A stretch of DNA of 64,000 bases from Heterohyrax brucei (GCA_028571685.1 CM053158.1:51072501-51136500); one strand, 5' to 3'. Positions 43,095 to 53,835 are shown, counted from the first letter of the stretch. Translations and numbers: made by a program. The notes: generated from the letters alone by a model not told the origin.

Positions 43095-43640
43095 GTCATA
43101 TAGTTTTTCTTTAACAGATACGCTAAGAATGGATGGTTTTAACAAACAAAATTCTTTTCTCTCACAGTCTAGTAGGGCTACAAGTCCAAATTCAGGGCAC
43201 CAGCTCCACGGGAAGGCTTTCTCTGTTGGCTCTGGAGGAAGGTTCTTGTCATCACTCTTCCACTGGACTAGAAGCTTCTCCACTAGGGAACTCTAGATCA
43301 GAGGATGCACTGTGCTCCCAGAACCACAGTCTTGGTGCTGAGAGGTCCCCACTCTTTTCTCACGTGCATTCCCATTACCTCTTGTAAGATAAAAGATGGT
43401 GCAGGCCACAGCCCAGGGAAACTCCCTTTAACACTGAAGCAGGGACGTGACCTGAGCAAGGGCATTACATCCCCGTCTTGGCCTCTTTAACATAATCTAA
43501 TCTTGTCGCATTAGCCACAGGCAAAGATTAGAATTTACAACACATAGGAAAATTATGTCAATCACAAAATGGAGCACAACTACACAACACTGGCAATCAG
43601 GGTGCAACCAAATAGAGAGACATATTTTGGAGAGGTACAA
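43095..43640 (-). mobile_element. MaLR/MLT1-like LTR (antisense)
   Basis: GAATGGATGGTTTTAACAAAC, CAGGGCACCAGCTCC, CTTGTAAGATAAAAGATGG (antisense TATA-like), AACATAATCTAATCTTGTC, ending near CAATTTCAATCCATGAC. Confidence 0.85.
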
Positions 43641-44158
43641 TTTCAATCCATGACTAGATCTAAGTAAAAATAATGAGTACCTCCATCGTCAAGGCCTCGG
43701 ACTGTCGCCTTTCCTTCTGCCACATCACCTTCAAGCACAAGTGTCTAGAAATTGTAGAGGAGCCACTGGTTGGAATTGGCACTGTCTACTAAAAGTTTGA
43801 AGTTTGCATTCTTGGGTAAGTAGCATACATTCTCTGCTATTGAATCCATTGTTATTTTTTTGGATATAGGCATATATGCCAGTTTAGAAGTCACAGTAGA
43901 ATGGGCCCCCAAATGTCCAGTAAACCCTCAAGTATTTCTTCCAGACTACACTCATTGATGGGAATCTCATCATATCAGGTCTTCTTTTAGGTTGTCCGGA
44001 TTTTCCTTGGGGCACTTGTGAGTACTAGTGCTTGTACTTCATTTATTCATGAAAGTGTTTGTATACTCACCAGGTGTGCAAGATTATGTGAGAAATATTC
44101 TATCACCTCTATTGAAACTACCGCTGGTATTGTAGGCTGATATTTCAATTGCTTTCTA
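43641..44158. other. No recognisable feature
   Basis: No gene or repeat family supported. Confidence 0.4.
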
Positions 44159-44159
44159 T

Positions 44160-44375
44160 ATAGCAGGTGCTATTTTAAGAATTTTATATACATTAACTCA
44201 TTCAGTCATTGCAAGAATCCTGTAGACTGATTGTTCAAGTATTATTGTTTCCATTTTGCAGAAGAAGAAACCAAATAGATTAGGTAACTTACCAAAAGTC
44301 ATGTCACCAGTGAGCATCAGACTTAAATAGGACCCTAAACAGTTTGAGTCCAAAGCCCGTGCTGTTAACCATCAC
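44160..44375 (-). repeat. MIR SINE (antisense)
   Basis: AGCAGGTGCTATTTTAAG, CATTAACTCATTCAGTCATT, CATTTTGCAGAAGAAGAAAC, GTCCAAAGCCCGTGCTG. Near full length. Confidence 0.8.
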
Positions 44376-44385
44376 ATCATACCAG

Positions 44386-44495
44386 ACTAAACCAAGCTAA
44401 ATCCAGTGCCATGAAGTTGATTCCAACTCATGGTGGCCCCGTATGCACAGTGGAATGGCCCCACAGGATTCTCTTGGCTATAAGCTTTATGCAAC
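44386..44495 (-). mobile_element. AfroSINE fragment (antisense)
   Basis: CAGTGCCATGAAGTTGATTC, then GACTCATGG-like tail; truncated after CTTGGCTATAAGC. Confidence 0.8.
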
Positions 44496-44496
44496 A

Positions 44497-44745
44497 TGGT
44501 ATCAATTGAACTGTGTTCCCCAAAAAGATATGTGTGGCAGTTTGGGTGGGCCATGATTCCCACTCCTGTGTGACTTTCCTTTATGTTGTAAGCCCTGCCC
44601 CTTCCATGATGTTAATGAGAGAGGATGGGCAGCAGTTGTGTTGGTGGGGCAGGAACCAACATGTGGGATTGTGCTGTGCCTGGGGCCAGCCTCTTGAGAT
44701 AGAAAGGAAAGAGAGACAAGTGGAGATTTGGAGAAGCCAGAAATA
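44497..44745 (+). mobile_element. MaLR/MLT1-like LTR, 3' truncated
   Basis: ATCAATTGAACTGTGTTCCC and GGGCCATGATTCCCACTCC with TGATGTTAATGAGAG; it stops near GAGAAGCCAG. Confidence 0.75.
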
Positions 44746-45046
44746 GTTTCAAAATCTGGAATAGCTCATTAAAAAAAAAGAAAGCTTCAAGACTAGCAAA
44801 ATATATCACAAATTAAGTTAAATTTGTGGGTTGAGAGTTTGCAACCCTAAGTTATAGGAAAGAGTGATTTTCATCTGGCACTTACTGGGAAAAGTGGCAA
44901 TTAAGATAGTCAATGAAAAAGGACTATATTTGTAAATGCAGAAAGGAGTGCAGAAGCCACGTGAGAGAGAAGCATGTTCTTCCATTTGCCCACGACGAAG
45001 TCTGATGTTCATCAGGTGTTGAAACAGACTTCACCGGGCAGTAAAC

Positions 45047-45258
45047 AAGGAGCACCATTGGCACAGTAGTTAAAGTGCTTAGCTGCTAACCAAAACATCA
45101 GTGGTTTGAATCCAACAGCTGCTCCAGGAGAGAAAGATGTGGCAGTCTGCTTCTGTAAAGATTGACAGTCTTGGAAACACTATGGGGGCAGCTGCTCTCC
45201 TTTGTTCTATAGGGTTGCTATGAGTTAGAATTGACTTGATGGTAGTGAATGGATTTGG
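45047..45258 (+). mobile_element. AfroSINE, long-middle variant
   Basis: AGGAGCACCATTGGCACAG head, AGAAAGATGTGGCAGTCTGC middle, TATAGGGTTGCTATGAGTTA tail. Confidence 0.88.
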
Positions 45259-45540
45259 GGGCCCTAAAAGCCATTGCTTCAAGAGCCCTGTACATCAGAT
45301 ATCTTCTAGACCTTCCCCTAAACCAAAAATTGAAGGGTTCATGACTGGTACTGTTGACATCAAATCTGAGTGGTCACTGCCTTTGAGTGGTCATCAAATA
45401 TTTGAAGACCAACATTAACCATAGAGGGTGTAAAGTTCAGTGGAGTTAAGGCTGGCCAGGGAACCAGGGACCACATCACAGAGACCTTAGGTGCCAAGCT
45501 CAGGTGTTTGGACTTCAGCCTTGAAGATCTACAGTAACTG
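45259..45540. other. No recognisable feature
   Basis: Nothing supported. Short unique stretch between SINE and LTR-like repeat. Confidence 0.35.
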
Positions 45541-46140
45541 GAAAAATGGCACAGTGGGGATGTCTGACCTCCTGTAACTTCACAATGGTGGAGAGTCAAG
45601 ATCGACAGCCCAAGTCCGATTCCTAAGAGGCAGAGGTCAGACATAACTCATCTCTAGTCTTTTCACCAATTCTCACACCAACTGTCCTTCCCATGGCACT
45701 CTGTACTTCTCTGCTAGATCTGATAATTCATTGCAATGGCCACACAGAACTCACAAACCATATTCCCAGTTAGGGGGCTTATTAGAGCTATATCCAGGTT
45801 CAGGAAGGTTCAGGCTACAGTTCTTCCGTCAGGACAACCTCATGTCAGCCATGCCTGCATGCAGGCCTCTTTCTGGCCCCTCAGCCCCTGTTCTGCTCGG
45901 GCAGGTGTTACAAAGCTCTTTTAGCTCTGCTGACAAGTGCCCGGAGCAACTCCACACTGTCAGCAAGCCTTGACTTGAAAGCGCACAGCTCTAGATCTGT
46001 GGGTAGGCCAACACAGCTCCACCAAGGCCCTGGAGGCGCCTGACTTCACCAGCAAGCTTCATGCCTGATGCCATTTTTCTCCTGTTGCTTCTCACTGTCC
46101 TTTATTTTACAGCTTGTTAGGGTCCGCGATTTTCAAGATG
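45541..46140 (-). mobile_element. LTR-like repeat, copy 2
   Basis: Homologous to 23762-24500: shares the AAAAATGGCA start, TCACCAATTCTCACACCAAC and TTATTAGAGCTATATCC, and the TTTATTTTACAGCTTG end. Family not named. Confidence 0.6.
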
Positions 46141-46579
46141 CGAAGCTGTTACTTTAAAGCCTGGGTAAATGGTGGGGTAGACCAGGCTGACCAGGCCTGA
46201 GACATGAAGGAGGAGGCGGGAGTGGCGGGCAGAGGGAACAAGTTGAGGGGAAAGAGTATCACTTATCTTTGGGAATTATCTTTTATGAATTATTTCAGTT
46301 TCCTGTATCTTTCAGGTTCCTGTATCTTATTAAATGTGTTTCCTGGGAGGAGTATATACTTCTGAAACAATTAGTATCTGTTTATGCCTCTTCCCACCCC
46401 TGTATGCCTTTCTGTGAATAACTAACAAAAGCAGATGAAAGCTCTGAAGGGATGGAACACAGGACTGAGAAGTTTCGCTTAAGAAACAAAAACACTAAAT
46501 TTGAGGGAATTTTCTGGTAAATAGCAAGTCCAAATAGGCAGGCCTATTAAGCACCTACTTAACTGAGCACTTCATTGAG
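46141..46579. other. No recognisable feature
   Basis: Contains a small repeated GAGCACTT/GCACTTAATT wording near 46545-46600, possibly a local duplication of the MIR start. Nothing else supported. Confidence 0.4.
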
Positions 46580-46770
46580 CACTTAATTTGGCACTTAATT
46601 GAGCACCTACTAGTTTCCAAGCACATAGCAAAGCTTTGTGGATTATTGTGGTCAATCTTCAAAAGAACCCTGTGAGTTAGGTACTCTAATTATCCTCATT
46701 TGACAGATGAAGGAACTGAGGCCTGGCAATGTCAAGTTCATTAGCGAGAACTGGAAAAGGGAAGATGAGA
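46580..46770 (-). repeat. MIR SINE (antisense)
   Basis: GAGCACCTACTAGTTTCCAA, ACCCTGTGAGTTAGGTACTC, TCATTTGACAGATGAAGG, AACTGAGGCCTGG. Confidence 0.85.
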
Positions 46771-47159
46771 ACCCTGCTTTAGGGGAAGCTTTATTTGTGT
46801 TATGATATTTTCTAGAGATAATTCTAGTTATGTAGGTAATGTCACCTTATTTCATTAGTCATCGTTCCAACATTTCTGTATCAGGGATCTGGGGTATTGA
46901 TCTGATTCGTCTGCAGGACTGATGAAATTGTTTTAGCGAGAACACTGCTTCTCTTAGAGCTAAGAGAACACCATTTGGGCAAGTTACTTCCCTTCTTTAG
47001 ATCTCAGTATTCCCATCCCTGACAAAGGAAACTATTGAATAACCTAGAGTTACTCAAATATTACATACTATTCAAAAACTTTCATAGTAACTAGTATTTC
47101 TTATTAGACTAGGCTGGTATAAGAAATCAATTTGAGGCCGTCTCTCAGGAACAATAACC
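46771..47159. other. No recognisable feature
   Basis: No gene or repeat family supported. Confidence 0.4.
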
Positions 47160-47362
47160 CAGTTACACTGTCTGGCCAATTTCAACCCACGGTGAACCCA
47201 TTTTGTCAGAGCAGGACTGTGCCCATAACATTTTTAATGGCATCTTTTTGGAAGTGAATTGCCAGGCCTTTCTTCTGAGGTGCTTCCAGGTGAACTTGAA
47301 TTGCCAACCACAGGTTAGCAGCGAGTGTACTGACCATCTGCATCACCCAGGTGTTGCTGCTA
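47160..47362 (-). mobile_element. AfroSINE (antisense)
   Basis: GGAAGTGAATTGCCAGGCC, GCCAACCACAGGTTAGCAG, ending CATCTGCATCACCCAGG. Confidence 0.8.
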
Positions 47363-47379
47363 ACACCGTAAAAAAAAAA

Positions 47380-47730
47380 AAAGGAACTCATTGCTATTTA
47401 GTTGAATTTTGACTCGTAGGAACCCTGTAAACCAAAAAGAAAAAACCAAACCCACTGTCCTCGAATCAGTTCCAACTCACAATAACCATACAGGACAGAG
47501 TAGAACTGCCTCATAGAGTTTCCTGGCAGACTTGAACCGCCAGCTGTTTGGTTAGCAGCTGTAGCATTTAACCAGTACACCATCAGGATTTCTATAGGAC
47601 AGAGCAATACTTTCCAAGGCTGTAGATCTTTACTGAAGCAGCTGCACCTTTCTCCTGAAGAGCGGCTGGTGGGTTTGAACCACTGACCTTTCAGTCAGCA
47701 GTCAGGCACTTAAACACCCCGCACCACGAA
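47380..47730 (-). mobile_element. AfroSINE (antisense) with another SINE nested in it
   Basis: The outer copy has GACTCGTAGGAACCCTGTAA on the left and CTATAGGACAGAGCAATAC...GAACCACTGACCTTTCAGTC on the right. A complete short SINE at 47441-47593 sits exactly between GTAA and CTATAGG. Confidence 0.82.
47441..47593 (-). mobile_element. Short AfroSINE (antisense), nested
   Basis: AAACCAAACCCACTGTCCTC, GTAGAACTGCCTCATAGAG, GAACCGCCAGCTGTTTGG, ending GTACACCATCAGG. Younger than the host SINE. Confidence 0.88.
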
Positions 47731-47769
47731 GACCCTGGTAACACAACTGCTTCTACAAATGTCACCAAG

Positions 47770-47872
47770 TTGAAAAGCCTAGCCTTTGGCATCAGAAAGA
47801 CCAGGGCTGAAACCCCAGCTTCATTATTCATTGACTGTTTGACCCCGAGGAGGTCGTTTATTCTTTCTATGC
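47770..47872 (+). repeat. MIR SINE fragment
   Basis: CTTTGGCATCAGAAAGACC, CTTCATTATTCATTGACTG and a GTCGTTTATTCTTTC end. Confidence 0.6.
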
Positions 47873-49085
47873 CAGAAATCAGAGAATACCAGAAAGATGT
47901 TTACTTGTGTTTTATTGACTATGCAAAGGCATTTGACTGTGCGGATCATAACAAATTATGGATGACTCCCAAACACTTAATTGTGCTCATGTGTAACCTG
48001 CACCTACACCAAGAAAAAGTTGTTAAAACAGAGCAAGAGGACACTGCTTGGTTTAAAATCAGGGTAAGCATGCACTGGGATGCATATTTTCACCGTAATT
48101 ATTCAGTAAGGTGAGCAAATAATCCAAGCAGCTGGATTCTGTGAAGCAGAAGGTGGCACTGGAATTGATGGACAGCTTGACAACCTGAGAGATGCAGATG
48201 ACCACCTTGCTTGTTGAAAGTGAATAAGACTTAATGAGGGTCAATAACCACACACTTGAGTATGGATTACAACTCAACATAAAGAAAACAAAAATCCTCA
48301 CAACTGGGCCAATAAGCAACATGATGGTAACTGGAGAGAAGTCTGAAGTTGTCAACGATTTCATTTCACTTGGATCCACTTGTGAAAGCACCATTCAAAA
48401 AATCAAACAATGCATTGAGTTGGGCAAATCTTCTACAAAGGACATCTTTAAGTGCTGAAAAACAAAGATGTCACTTTGAGGACTAAGGTGCAGTGGGCCC
48501 AAGCCACTATACTTTCAACAGCCTCACATGCATGGGAAGTCCAGAAAATAAATAAGGAAGGCCAAAAAAGAACTGATACTTTTGATTTTGGTGTTGGCAA
48601 ATGTTGAATATACTATAGAATACCAGAAGGATGAATAAGTCTGTCCAGGAAAAAAGTACAACCAGAGTGTTCCTTGGAAGCAAGGATCTCATGGACTTTG
48701 GACATGCTATCAGGAAGGACTGATCCCTGGAGAAGGACATGATGCTTGGTAAAACCGAAATGAAGCCTACTGCTGTTGAACCAGTTGTGACTCACAGTGA
48801 CCCTACAGGACAGAGTAGAGCTATCCAACAGAGTTTTCAAGGAACACCTGGTAGATTTGAACTGCTGACCTGTTGGTTAGCAGATGTAGCTTTTAACTGG
48901 GTCACAAGGGTTTCCCATGCTTGGTAAAGTTAGTGAAAAAGAGAAAGACTTTCAGCAAGGTGGACTGAGACAGTGACCGTAATCATGGGCTCCAACACAC
49001 AACAATTGTGAAGGTGGCCCAGGACCAGGCAGTGTTTTGTTCTGTTGTACATAGTGGGTCACACAGAAACACTGTGAGGGTGCTT
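47873..49085 (+). pseudogene. RTE-clade LINE with readable RT motif A, split by a SINE
   Basis: The reverse-transcriptase region starts EYQKDVYLCFIDYAKAFDCA (about 47880-47950): this is motif A with its catalytic Asp intact. Downstream is DTAWFKIR, then a motif C remnant RDADDHLACESE near 48190-48225, where the Tyr of YADD is lost, then LNIKKTKILTTGPI (48260-48320). Stops and frameshifts separate the pieces. A SINE at 48754-48916 with a 12-bp target-site duplication interrupts the 3' part. Not functional. Confidence 0.9.
48754..48916 (-). mobile_element. Short AfroSINE (antisense) with exact 12-bp target-site duplication
   Basis: GCCTACTGCTGTTGAACC, GACCCTACAGGACAGAGTAG, ending GGGTCACAAGGGTTT. 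ATGCTTGGTAAA at 48742-48753 and 48917-48928 duplicates the RTE target. Confidence 0.95.
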
Positions 49086-49204
49086 AACAATATGCCTCAG
49101 TTTCCTTACATTGAATGCCGGCCCCATTAGATTGCTGGAAGAGTTAAATAATCCATTTAAATATTAGTTTCTTTTTCTCTTTCTTTCTCTGCCTTTTGGA
49201 AACC

Positions 49205-49500
49205 ATCTAGACCAAAGTTAGTCAAACATTTTCTTAAAGGGCCAGATGGTGAACATTTCAGGCTTTGTGGGTCACACATACAGTCTCTGTTGCAATTACG
49301 CAGCTCTGGTGTCGTAGCACATACAGATTTACAGCCTTGGAAAGCTTTACTCTGTCCTGCTGAAACCCTGGTGGTGGTGTAGCACAAAAGCTGCCCTAGG
49401 CAACACATAAACAAACAGGCATGGGAGTGTTCCAGTGTCAATTACAAAACCAGGCAGTAGCAGGACTTGACCCATGTGTCCTAGTTTGCCAACATCTTTT
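49205..49500 (-). mobile_element. hAT-Charlie-type remnant (antisense) with SINE scrap
   Basis: AAAGGGCCAGATGGTGAAC, CAGGCTTTGTGGGTCACAC and TAGTTTGCCAAC at the end. The middle (about 49320-49380) is replaced by CCTTGGAAAGC and GAAACCCTGGTGGTGGTG, which look like shuffled SINE pieces. Confidence 0.75.
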
Positions 49501-49636
49501 CTAGACTCACTGAGCAATTAGGGGTCACCTTGGCAGGTTAGAGAGGGAGAAGTGCCCCGATGGCGAGCAGTGTACATTTCCTAATAGGAGAGAGGACTCA
49601 GTTTCTTGACATTCATCACTTACCTTCAGCAAACAG

Positions 49637-49750
49637 TAAAAAACCAAAACATCCATGGCCATCGATTCTGACTCACAGTCATCCTATGGGACAGAGTAAT
49701 ACTGTTCTGCAGAATTTCCAAGGAGCACCTGATGGATTTGAACTGGTTTC
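49637..49750 (-). mobile_element. Short AfroSINE (antisense), truncated
   Basis: AAAACCAAAACATCCATGG, GATTCTGACTCACAGTC, GGGACAGAGTAATACTG; truncated after GATTTGAACTGG. Confidence 0.85.
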
Positions 49751-50094
49751 CTATGATAGCTCTCACTTTCCAAGGAAGTGCACAAAAACATCAGGGATTT
49801 TTCTAAAACGTCTTCTAGAAGATGAGATTTGTAATCACTTTTAATGTTTCTGAGATTAAACTGAGCAAATTTACTTTCTAGTGTACGGTGGTCTAAGAGG
49901 TGGAAGCACACTGGGGATTTTTGCTGCACTTAGAATGTGCTCGTCTTTATGGCTTACAGAGTGTGGGCACTCGTTGGCTGTCCTCGCTGCCAGTTTTTCA
50001 TTGACAGACCAGGATCCTCCAGCACAAGATCATCAACAATACCACTAACTTCCAAGATTTCTGAGAAGGAGCAAATTACCCAATAGGCAAGATT

Positions 50095-50270
50095 TAAAAA
50101 CAAAACAAAACAAAAAAACACTGCTGCTGAGTTGATTCTGACTCATAGGGACCCCACAGACAGAGTATAACTGCTCCATAGAGTTTCCAAGGATCATCTG
50201 ATGGATTTGAACTGCCAGCCTTCCGGTTAGCAGCCGTGGCACTTAACCACCATGCCACCAGGGATTCCTC
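50095..50270 (-). mobile_element. Short AfroSINE (antisense)
   Basis: A-rich lead, GCTGCTGAGTTGATTCTG, GAACTGCCAGCCTTCCGGTT, ending CACCATGCCACCAGGG. Full length. Confidence 0.92.
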
Positions 50271-51270
50271 CTTAATGCTTATAATGTGTTTATTAGAACG
50301 TCAACAAGCTTGACTTGTATCTTTGAGATGATACTATGGTAAAGTCATTGGAAAGAGGGGGTCCAGATACTTGGACAGGGACACGATTTCACAGTGCTTC
50401 TCATAGGCGACATGTTCCGTAGACAAATCACTGGCCACAGTGGGTTAACGGAGACTATTCGGCGGCACCATGTGCCCAGAGCTGATGTGTTTGCCATACC
50501 CTACTTATACCTCTGGCAGAAGGTAAAGAGAGTTTGGGGCCTGGAATTGTCTATCATGATTTCCCAACAGAGTGGCTGCAGGCATTTGGGGTGGGATAGT
50601 TTTCTGTGTGAGATTGTTACATGTATTAGAGGATATTTCGCAAGCCTGGCCACTGCCAACTAAATACCACCGGGACCTCCCAGCTTTTAGGACAACCAGA
50701 AATGCCTCCACACATTTCCAAATGCCCCTTAGGAAGGGTGCTGTAGTACTTTACCTAGTTGAAATCAACTAGAATTCCTAGGATTTGAACTTGTAACCAC
50801 CTTGCTTTATTACCCATCTGTTGGTTTGCAAGTTTAAAGCTTGTCCAGTGGTCAGAGCTGCCCAAGGAGTTTAGGGGAGAACATTTGATTGTACTTGGTA
50901 GTTGGTAAGCAATTGTCCTTGTACTGTAAGATGACTAGGGCCAGCCAAAGTTGTAACATGTCTGAACTCCACATCCCAGAGAGACACATGGCATGTGTCC
51001 AATAGGCATGCAGTTGGTATTGTAACATTGAGAAATTGCTTAATTGACTCCTTGCCTCAGATAGAACACATTATATTTACCGACAATGTCAGCCTTTTCC
51101 ATGGCTAGCCCTCTTCCATTTGCTTTAGTTTCTGCGCTCACAAAATACCTTCCTTTATCAGTCTTGCTCCAGTGTCTACCCACAAACGCTTATTAGAAGA
51201 TCACAGGGATGCATTTACAAAGCAAGGAATGCCAAACATTTTCAGCACCACAGCTGATTACCCTAAGAGA
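50271..51270. other. No recognisable feature
   Basis: About 1 kb with no repeat family I can name. Frames of 60-90 codons have no domain. No exon supported. Confidence 0.4.
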
Positions 51271-51274
51271 CGTA

Positions 51275-51470
51275 TAACAGACAGTAGCTAAGAACTTGAG
51301 CTTTGAGGTTTGATAACTCAAGTTCAAATCCCACACCTGGCCTTTACTTGTTGTATGACTAACAGAAGTTTTTCATCTGTCTATAGATTGGTAGTGGCAG
51401 TAACGGTTCCTGTTTTATCGATTCTTGAAGATAAAAGTAAAATCCTGGCATTTAAGAAGAGGAAAAAGGC
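51275..51470 (+). repeat. MIR SINE
   Basis: AGCTAAGAACTTGAGCTTTG, TCAAGTTCAAATCCCACACC, TACTTGTTGTATGAC, ATCCTGGCATTTAAG. Confidence 0.75.
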
Positions 51471-51558
51471 AGGAACTTCTGTCTCAAAGTCTCCTTGCAG
51501 AAAACATTCCTTGACTTGACCAAGATTCAAGAAATTCTTATGTTTCTCCTCCATTTCA

Positions 51559-52104
51559 GGGTTAAAACTTTTGGGGGGTAGAAAAGTTATCTTTATTGCC
51601 CTGGCTGGGTGGGGGGGGGGCTGTTCAAGAGCTCTTAGTGGGGCGGGTCCACTTCCTTTTCACCACCACCACCGGCTTCTGACTGCGCAGGAGGCGCTGG
51701 CTCTGTGGCACTGGCTCCGGGCTGGCAGCCACGCGTAGATCTGGCCGCTGCTTGTTCTTGCGGATCGTGTGGCCGATACTGCTGAGCGTGGCGGGGCATT
51801 TTTGTCAATAGTGGTCCGCACGTAGGACGTGGCTGGCTTCCGCTGGCCTCATCTCGGCTTCAGGACCACCACAACTCTGTCGCCGTCAGCTGCTGGCTCC
51901 ACACCCGCAGTCTTGCGGTGAATCAGCCCGGAAGGAGTTGCGGGATTTCAGATTATTGGGTCCAGTGCTATGCGTCTGCTTGTTTCTCTTAATCAGGAAG
52001 CTGGAGCAGTGCCACACGACCGTCCACCGCAGATGCGCAGACACGGTGCCAGCTCTTTTCGCTGTGGCCGACGGAGACGGAAAGAGCTCAAGGTTAAAAT
52101 TTTT
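51559..52104 (-). pseudogene. RPL28: Processed pseudogene of ribosomal protein L28
   Basis: An intronless copy of the eL28 large-subunit ribosomal protein mRNA. The minus strand from 52044 reads [20 protein letters not shown], then [19 protein letters not shown], the N-terminal half of L28 in frame. The start ATG has become GTG. After NSFR a small deletion shifts the frame, and an in-frame stop follows. The C-terminal end, including ACTAAGAGCTCTTGA with the stop at 51625, is still recognisable, as are a 5' leader and an AATAAA signal (about 51591). GGTTAAAAATTTT-like words flank both ends (51559-51572 and 52091-52104), a likely target-site duplication with the TTAAAA site typical of L1 endonuclease. 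A retrocopy, not a gene. Confidence 0.95.
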
Positions 52105-52134
52105 AAGGCTCCGGTTTAAAAATATCTGAGACCT

Positions 52135-52207
52135 GGAGGGCACAGATAGTGTGTTATGTATCTTTGTACTCCTGATGTCTAGCCCTACTTGTTGAATGAA
52201 TAGTGGG
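52135..52207 (+). repeat. L2 LINE 3' end fragment
   Basis: TGTATCTTTGTACTCCTGAT and ACTTGTTGAATGAATAG, the L2 terminus. Confidence 0.6.
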
Positions 52208-52212
52208 TATTT

Positions 52213-52762
52213 CAGTGATTTGGTACTGCTCTAACAGAAATACCACAAATGGATGGCTTTAGGAAAGGACAGTTTATTCTCACACAGCCCAGTAGACTGA
52301 AGTGTCAGTTCAGAGTCCCAGCTGCAGGGACACTCACTCTCTCTTGTAAGCTGTGGAAGAAAGTCCTTGTGTCTCATCAGTCTTTGGTCTCAGAGCATCT
52401 CGGCACAGGAACCTCAGGTCCAAAGGAGGAGTTTCACTCTCTGTGCTGTTTTCTTGTTGGTATGAGGTCCCTCACTCCCTGCTTGCTTCCCTTTCCTGTT
52501 ATCTTTTGTAGGATAAAAGGATAAAAGGTAGTGCAAGCCGCACTCCAGGGAAACTCCCTTTACATTTGATCAGGGAAGTGTCTACAGGAAGGCTGTTACA
52601 GTCTCATCCTAATCCCCTTTAACATAATCTGTTAATCACAGGCAGAGATTAGGATTTACAGCATAGAACAATCACAAAATACAAGACGATTGCAAAACAC
52701 AGGGAATCATGGCCCAGTCAAACTGTCACATTTTTCAGGGGACACAATTCAATACACATATT
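52213..52762 (-). mobile_element. MaLR/MLT1-like LTR (antisense), near complete
   Basis: GGTACTGCTCTAACAGAAAT, TTTTGTAGGATAAAAGGAT (antisense TATA-like), CCTTTAACATAATCTG, AATCACAAAATACAAGACG, ending GACACAATTCAATACACA. The cleanest copy in the window, used as reference for the interrupted copy at 17938. Confidence 0.9.
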
Positions 52763-52821
52763 GTGTCCCCAATAGTGAGTTTATATCATTTGTAATGTAA
52801 TCACAGTAATCACAGTAGGCA

Positions 52822-53027
52822 TGGGCTAGAAAAGGATGCCGTGTTTGGTAAAGCAGGTCAGCGAAAACTAGGGAAACCCTCAGTTGGATAGCTTGACGTA
52901 ACAGCCGAAACAGTGATTTAAATACACCAACTATCAGAAGATGGCACAGTACTAGATAAAGTTTCATTCTGTTACATGTAAGGTCACTGTAAATCAGAGC
53001 CAGCTCAGTGACAACCAACCACAGCAA
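52822..53027 (+). mobile_element. RTE LINE 3' end
   Basis: GTGTTTGGTAAAGCAGGTC, GATGGCACAGTACTAG, GTCACTGTAAATCAGAGC; ends ACAACCAACC. Strongly diverged. Confidence 0.7.
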
Positions 53028-53029
53028 CC

Positions 53030-53310
53030 CTCAATGAATGCTTTGTAAGTGTCAGGATCTGTTCTAGGTGCTTTGCATTTGTATTACAGACACTATGTTA
53101 TATATTTTATATATAAATATACATTTATATGTAAATATAAATTTATATACAAAATATAACATTTATATTTTATATATTTAATATTTATAGGTTATATATA
53201 CATTATATAACTATTATTCTTGTGACAACCCTATGAGATAGTTTTATCATTTCCGTTTAAAGATGAAGAAACTGAGACTTCAGAGAGATTAATTGGTCAA
53301 AGTTCACACT
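53030..53310 (-). repeat. MIR SINE (antisense) with AT-rich expansion
   Basis: GTGTCAGGATCTGTTCTAGG on the left and CAACCCTATGAGATAG, AAGATGAAGAAACTGAGAC on the right, separated by about 120 bp of AT-rich repeat (53095-53215). Confidence 0.8.
53095..53215. repeat. AT-rich tandem repeat
   Basis: Imperfect TATATTTATATGTAAATATA-type units, almost without G or C. Expanded inside the MIR. Confidence 0.9.
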
Positions 53311-53835
53311 GCTTGAAACTGTGACCTTGGAAAAGACAAGGTCACTTGGGAGGGGAAACAGGTCTATCTCAAGAGCTCCTTCCTGATGTCACCTCCCCAG
53401 GGCTGGGTGGGGGTAGGTGACAAGCAGGGGGGTGGTGATGGTGGTGGTTTGCCTCCCAGTGTGGTCACACAGGACATCATCTGTTCTCAATTTCCACTCT
53501 GGTCATTCTCCATGGCACTCCTTCAGCCCTACACACATGCTCGGGCTGCTGGCCAGAAACTAAATTTATCTGTGAGCCCAGGGTTCAAATAGGTACATAA
53601 ATCACATGTACACAGCCTCATTCCTCGGCTCAGCTTGACACAGCTGAGTAGCCATCAGAGCTTTACAGACATGTCTCCCTGAGGCCTACGCTGTCTGGTC
53701 TCTTCTGCCACATCCACCCCGTGCAGCAGAGGGCCCATTTCCTCACTGTTCACAGTCTAAGTTCTGAACTGTTACCCCAGCCTCACCCCTGCACCCCACG
53801 CTGTCTGGTTCTCAGTCTTCAGACCTTACTAACCA
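53311..53835. other. No recognisable feature
   Basis: A short G-rich patch with GGTGGTGATGGTGGTGG near 53430. No gene supported. Confidence 0.4.

Noticed and set aside
51640-51900. CpG-rich patch as a CpG island promoter
   Set aside because: The GC content comes from the RPL28 coding sequence of the retrocopy.
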